A DNA stretch of 64,000 nucleotides from Nitrosospira sp. Is2. GTDB lineage: Bacteria > Pseudomonadota > Gammaproteobacteria > Burkholderiales > Nitrosomonadaceae. Position 1 is the stretch's first letter, and each line of letters starts with the position of its first letter. Below are positions 62,762-64,000 of the stretch, one piece after another. The position numbers and the translations under genes are program-made. The stretch is from NCBI RefSeq assembly GCF_033095785.1, contig NZ_CP137134.1, positions 1,240,001 through 1,304,000 on the forward strand, written 5' to 3'. A model generated the notes under the pieces. That model had not been told where the DNA came from. It searched no databases and worked only from the letters and a program-made list of their open reading frames with translations.

Positions 62762-63541
62762 GTGCTACAAACTACTATCACAAACGGCCTGGAAGATCGA
62801 GCCACGCCTGTGTCTGAGTCACTCGATCTGGGCAGTATTTTCCATCAATACTTTGAAATCGTGCCAGCATTCTCAAGCGCGCTTAAGGACGAGGTTTTTC
62901 GGGTACGGCACCAGGTTTATTGTGAAGACCTGAAATTTGAATCTATGCGGCAGGACGGGCTTGAAACCGACGAGCATGACTCGAATTCGCTGCACCTTTT
63001 GATGCGCAGCGTCAAAACGGGGGAATTTATCGGTTGTACACGCATTGTGCGGCCAAGGCCGGACGATCGCCACTACCATTTGCCTTTCGAAAGAACCTGC
63101 GCCAAGGCGCTAGACCGGTCAATTATTGATCCAGCGGAATTGCCTCGCAATCGTATTGCTGAAGTATCCAGGCTGGCGGTTGTTGCGAGCTATCGGCGAC
63201 GCAAAGGGGAGGCGAACAGCCCGGTAAGTCTTGCTGACGAAGACTCCGAGATAGGGAAGTCGCGGCGCTTTCCCTATATCCCGCTCGGACTCTATCTCGG
63301 TACGACCGAGCTCGCCCGCATAAGCGGTATAGATACTTTATTCGTCCTGACGGAACGGAGGCAGGCAGTGCATTTTTCCAAGCTCGGCGTCAAGCTGCAG
63401 ATCATCGGGGAAGCGATTGAGCACCGTGGAGAGCGCGTCCCTGCGGTAATGAATGTCACGAGCATCATCGATGAGATGCGCACAATATTTCACTCTCTAT
63501 ATCATGCCATTGCCGCTGATATTCAAAGAGCCGTAACCTAA
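62762..63541 (+). CDS. PEP-CTERM/exosortase system-associated acyltransferase
   Basis: 259 residues, starting with GTG at 62762. It matches the TIGR03694-type family, distant relatives of LuxI autoinducer synthases. VFRVRHQVYCEDLKFE near residues 45-60 is the LuxI-like N-motif, followed by FIGCTRIVRPRPDDRHYHLPFE and AEVSRLAVVASYRRR. The C-terminal half has YIPLGLYLGTTELARISGIDTLFVLTERRQAVHFSKLGVKLQIIGEAIEHRGERVPAVM. It is normally found in species with exosortase/PEP-CTERM systems and is thought to make an acylated product for the extracellular matrix. It starts 13 bp after the pseudogene; no close promoter was identified. Confidence 0.88.
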   Translation: MLQTTITNGLEDRATPVSESLDLGSIFHQYFEIVPAFSSALKDEVFRVRHQVYCEDLKFESMRQDGLETDEHDSNSLHLLMRSVKTGEFIGCTRIVRPRPDDRHYHLPFERTCAKALDRSIIDPAELPRNRIAEVSRLAVVASYRRRKGEANSPVSLADEDSEIGKSRRFPYIPLGLYLGTTELARISGIDTLFVLTERRQAVHFSKLGVKLQIIGEAIEHRGERVPAVMNVTSIIDEMRTIFHSLYHAIAADIQRAVT

Positions 63542-63922
63542 TAACAGAAACGCTTCAGTAAGCCTTTAACGTGGAGGTGGTCCCGCGCGAGCAGTTCCAC
63601 ATTTAACGTTGCACGCTCCCCAATCCGTCTTCGCCTGGACGCTCCGTATGAATTTTCCCGCGTCCTTGGTAAGTTCCTACATGGCCCAGCCAAAAGGCAA
63701 CAAGGGGAAAATCGTCATGCAATACTCCTCCTAAACATGCCATTGCCCGAAATTCCACAGATTGCCGCCAACCCCACCCGCCGCTGAAACACTTCTTCTT
63801 TCATAGCAATAACCGATCTTCACGTGGCAACATATTTATAAAATCCCTATTGTTTTTAAGGCTATTGAGGATCACACTCCTGAGTGGGTCACCCAACAAT
63901 CTGAAGAAGGGAGGGAAATCAA
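63542..63922. other. Intergenic region before the right-edge gene
   Basis: 381 bp with no supported gene. No sigma-54 element, hairpin with T-run or long repeat was recognised. Confidence 0.4.
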
Positions 63923-64000
63923 ATGAAAAAAAACCTCTGCTTAATGCTGTTCGGAATCGCCAATTTGTTTCTGCTGTGTTTCGGCGCTTCGGCGAGCGAG
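63923..64000 (+). CDS. Exported protein, N-terminus only (cut by window edge)
   Basis: 26 codons: MKKNLCLMLFGIANLFLLCFGASASE, a clear Sec signal peptide with a cleavage site near ASA. A strong ribosome site (GGGAGGG) precedes the ATG. The mature protein lies outside the window, so the function is unknown. The position after the exosortase-associated acyltransferase suggests a cell-surface role. Confidence 0.6.
   Translation, partial: MKKNLCLMLFGIANLFLLCFGASASE

Noticed and set aside
1..64000. Search for CRISPR arrays, tRNA/rRNA genes, intact insertion sequences and phage genes
   Set aside because: No regularly spaced repeats, no cloverleaf or rRNA-like sequence and no transposase or integrase protein was recognised by eye; tRNAscan or Infernal would be needed for certainty.

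Overview
The window reads as chromosomal DNA of a betaproteobacterium close to Nitrosomonadaceae, most like Nitrosospira (an autotrophic ammonia oxidiser). This is inferred from recognised protein styles and gene order: rsmB-DUF4390-ntrY-ntrX, a tkt-gap-pgk-pyk-fba carbon block, PEP-CTERM proteins and an exosortase-type acyltransferase. No amo, hao or RuBisCO gene is present, so the assignment stays an inference. I saw no rRNA, tRNA, CRISPR array or intact insertion sequence.

Layout. 1-8.4 kb is housekeeping: the edge of a winged-helix regulator, a BBP2-type porin, ilvA and rpiA (divergent), then phoU-ppx-corA. 8.6-15.4 kb is a surface-carbohydrate block: two glycosyltransferase-type genes on the minus strand, and a plus-strand operon of a KdsB-like CMP-sugar synthetase, HpcH/HpaI aldolase, 2-hydroxyacid dehydrogenase, NAD-dependent epimerase/dehydratase and HAD phosphatase. 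This looks like a route to a CMP-activated 2-keto-3-deoxy sugar that is not standard Kdo synthesis. 15.5-24.5 kb is a lipid block: a minus-strand run of GNAT-type acyltransferase, MobA-like nucleotidyltransferase, LptF, LptG, a diacylglycerol/sphingosine-kinase-like protein and a second nucleotidyltransferase, with a divergent ketoacyl synthase and acyl carrier protein. It resembles bacterial sphingolipid-type loci.

24.6-36 kb holds topB, dprA, def, fmt, rsmB, a DUF4390 protein and ntrYX. The NtrX protein has lost the Walker A lysine and the GAFTGA loop. 36.2-43.3 kb is the central-carbon/Calvin block. 43.5-50 kb is a minus-strand run of rsmE, argA, yggX, ppk1 and a CYTH-CHAD protein. Together with phoU-ppx this gives the window a polyphosphate theme. 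50.1-51.5 kb has a thioredoxin-like protein and an inositol-monophosphatase-family enzyme.

51.5-64 kb is gene-poor and accessory. It contains a FeeM-like N-acyltransferase, a GDSL hydrolase, two paralogous PEP-CTERM proteins, a VAO-type FAD oxidoreductase, an O-methyltransferase, a fatty acid desaturase, a decayed ABC-ATPase and outer-membrane lipoprotein-sorting gene, and a PEP-CTERM/exosortase-associated acyltransferase. Both PEP-CTERM genes carry a sigma-54 -24/-12 element 78-79 nt before the ATG and a TGTC-N9-(G/T)ACA site 104-105 nt before the -24 GG. The FeeM-like gene has a matching sigma-54 element and a perfect TTGTCGC/GCGACAA palindrome upstream. This suggests a RpoN-controlled cell-surface regulon whose activator lies outside the window.
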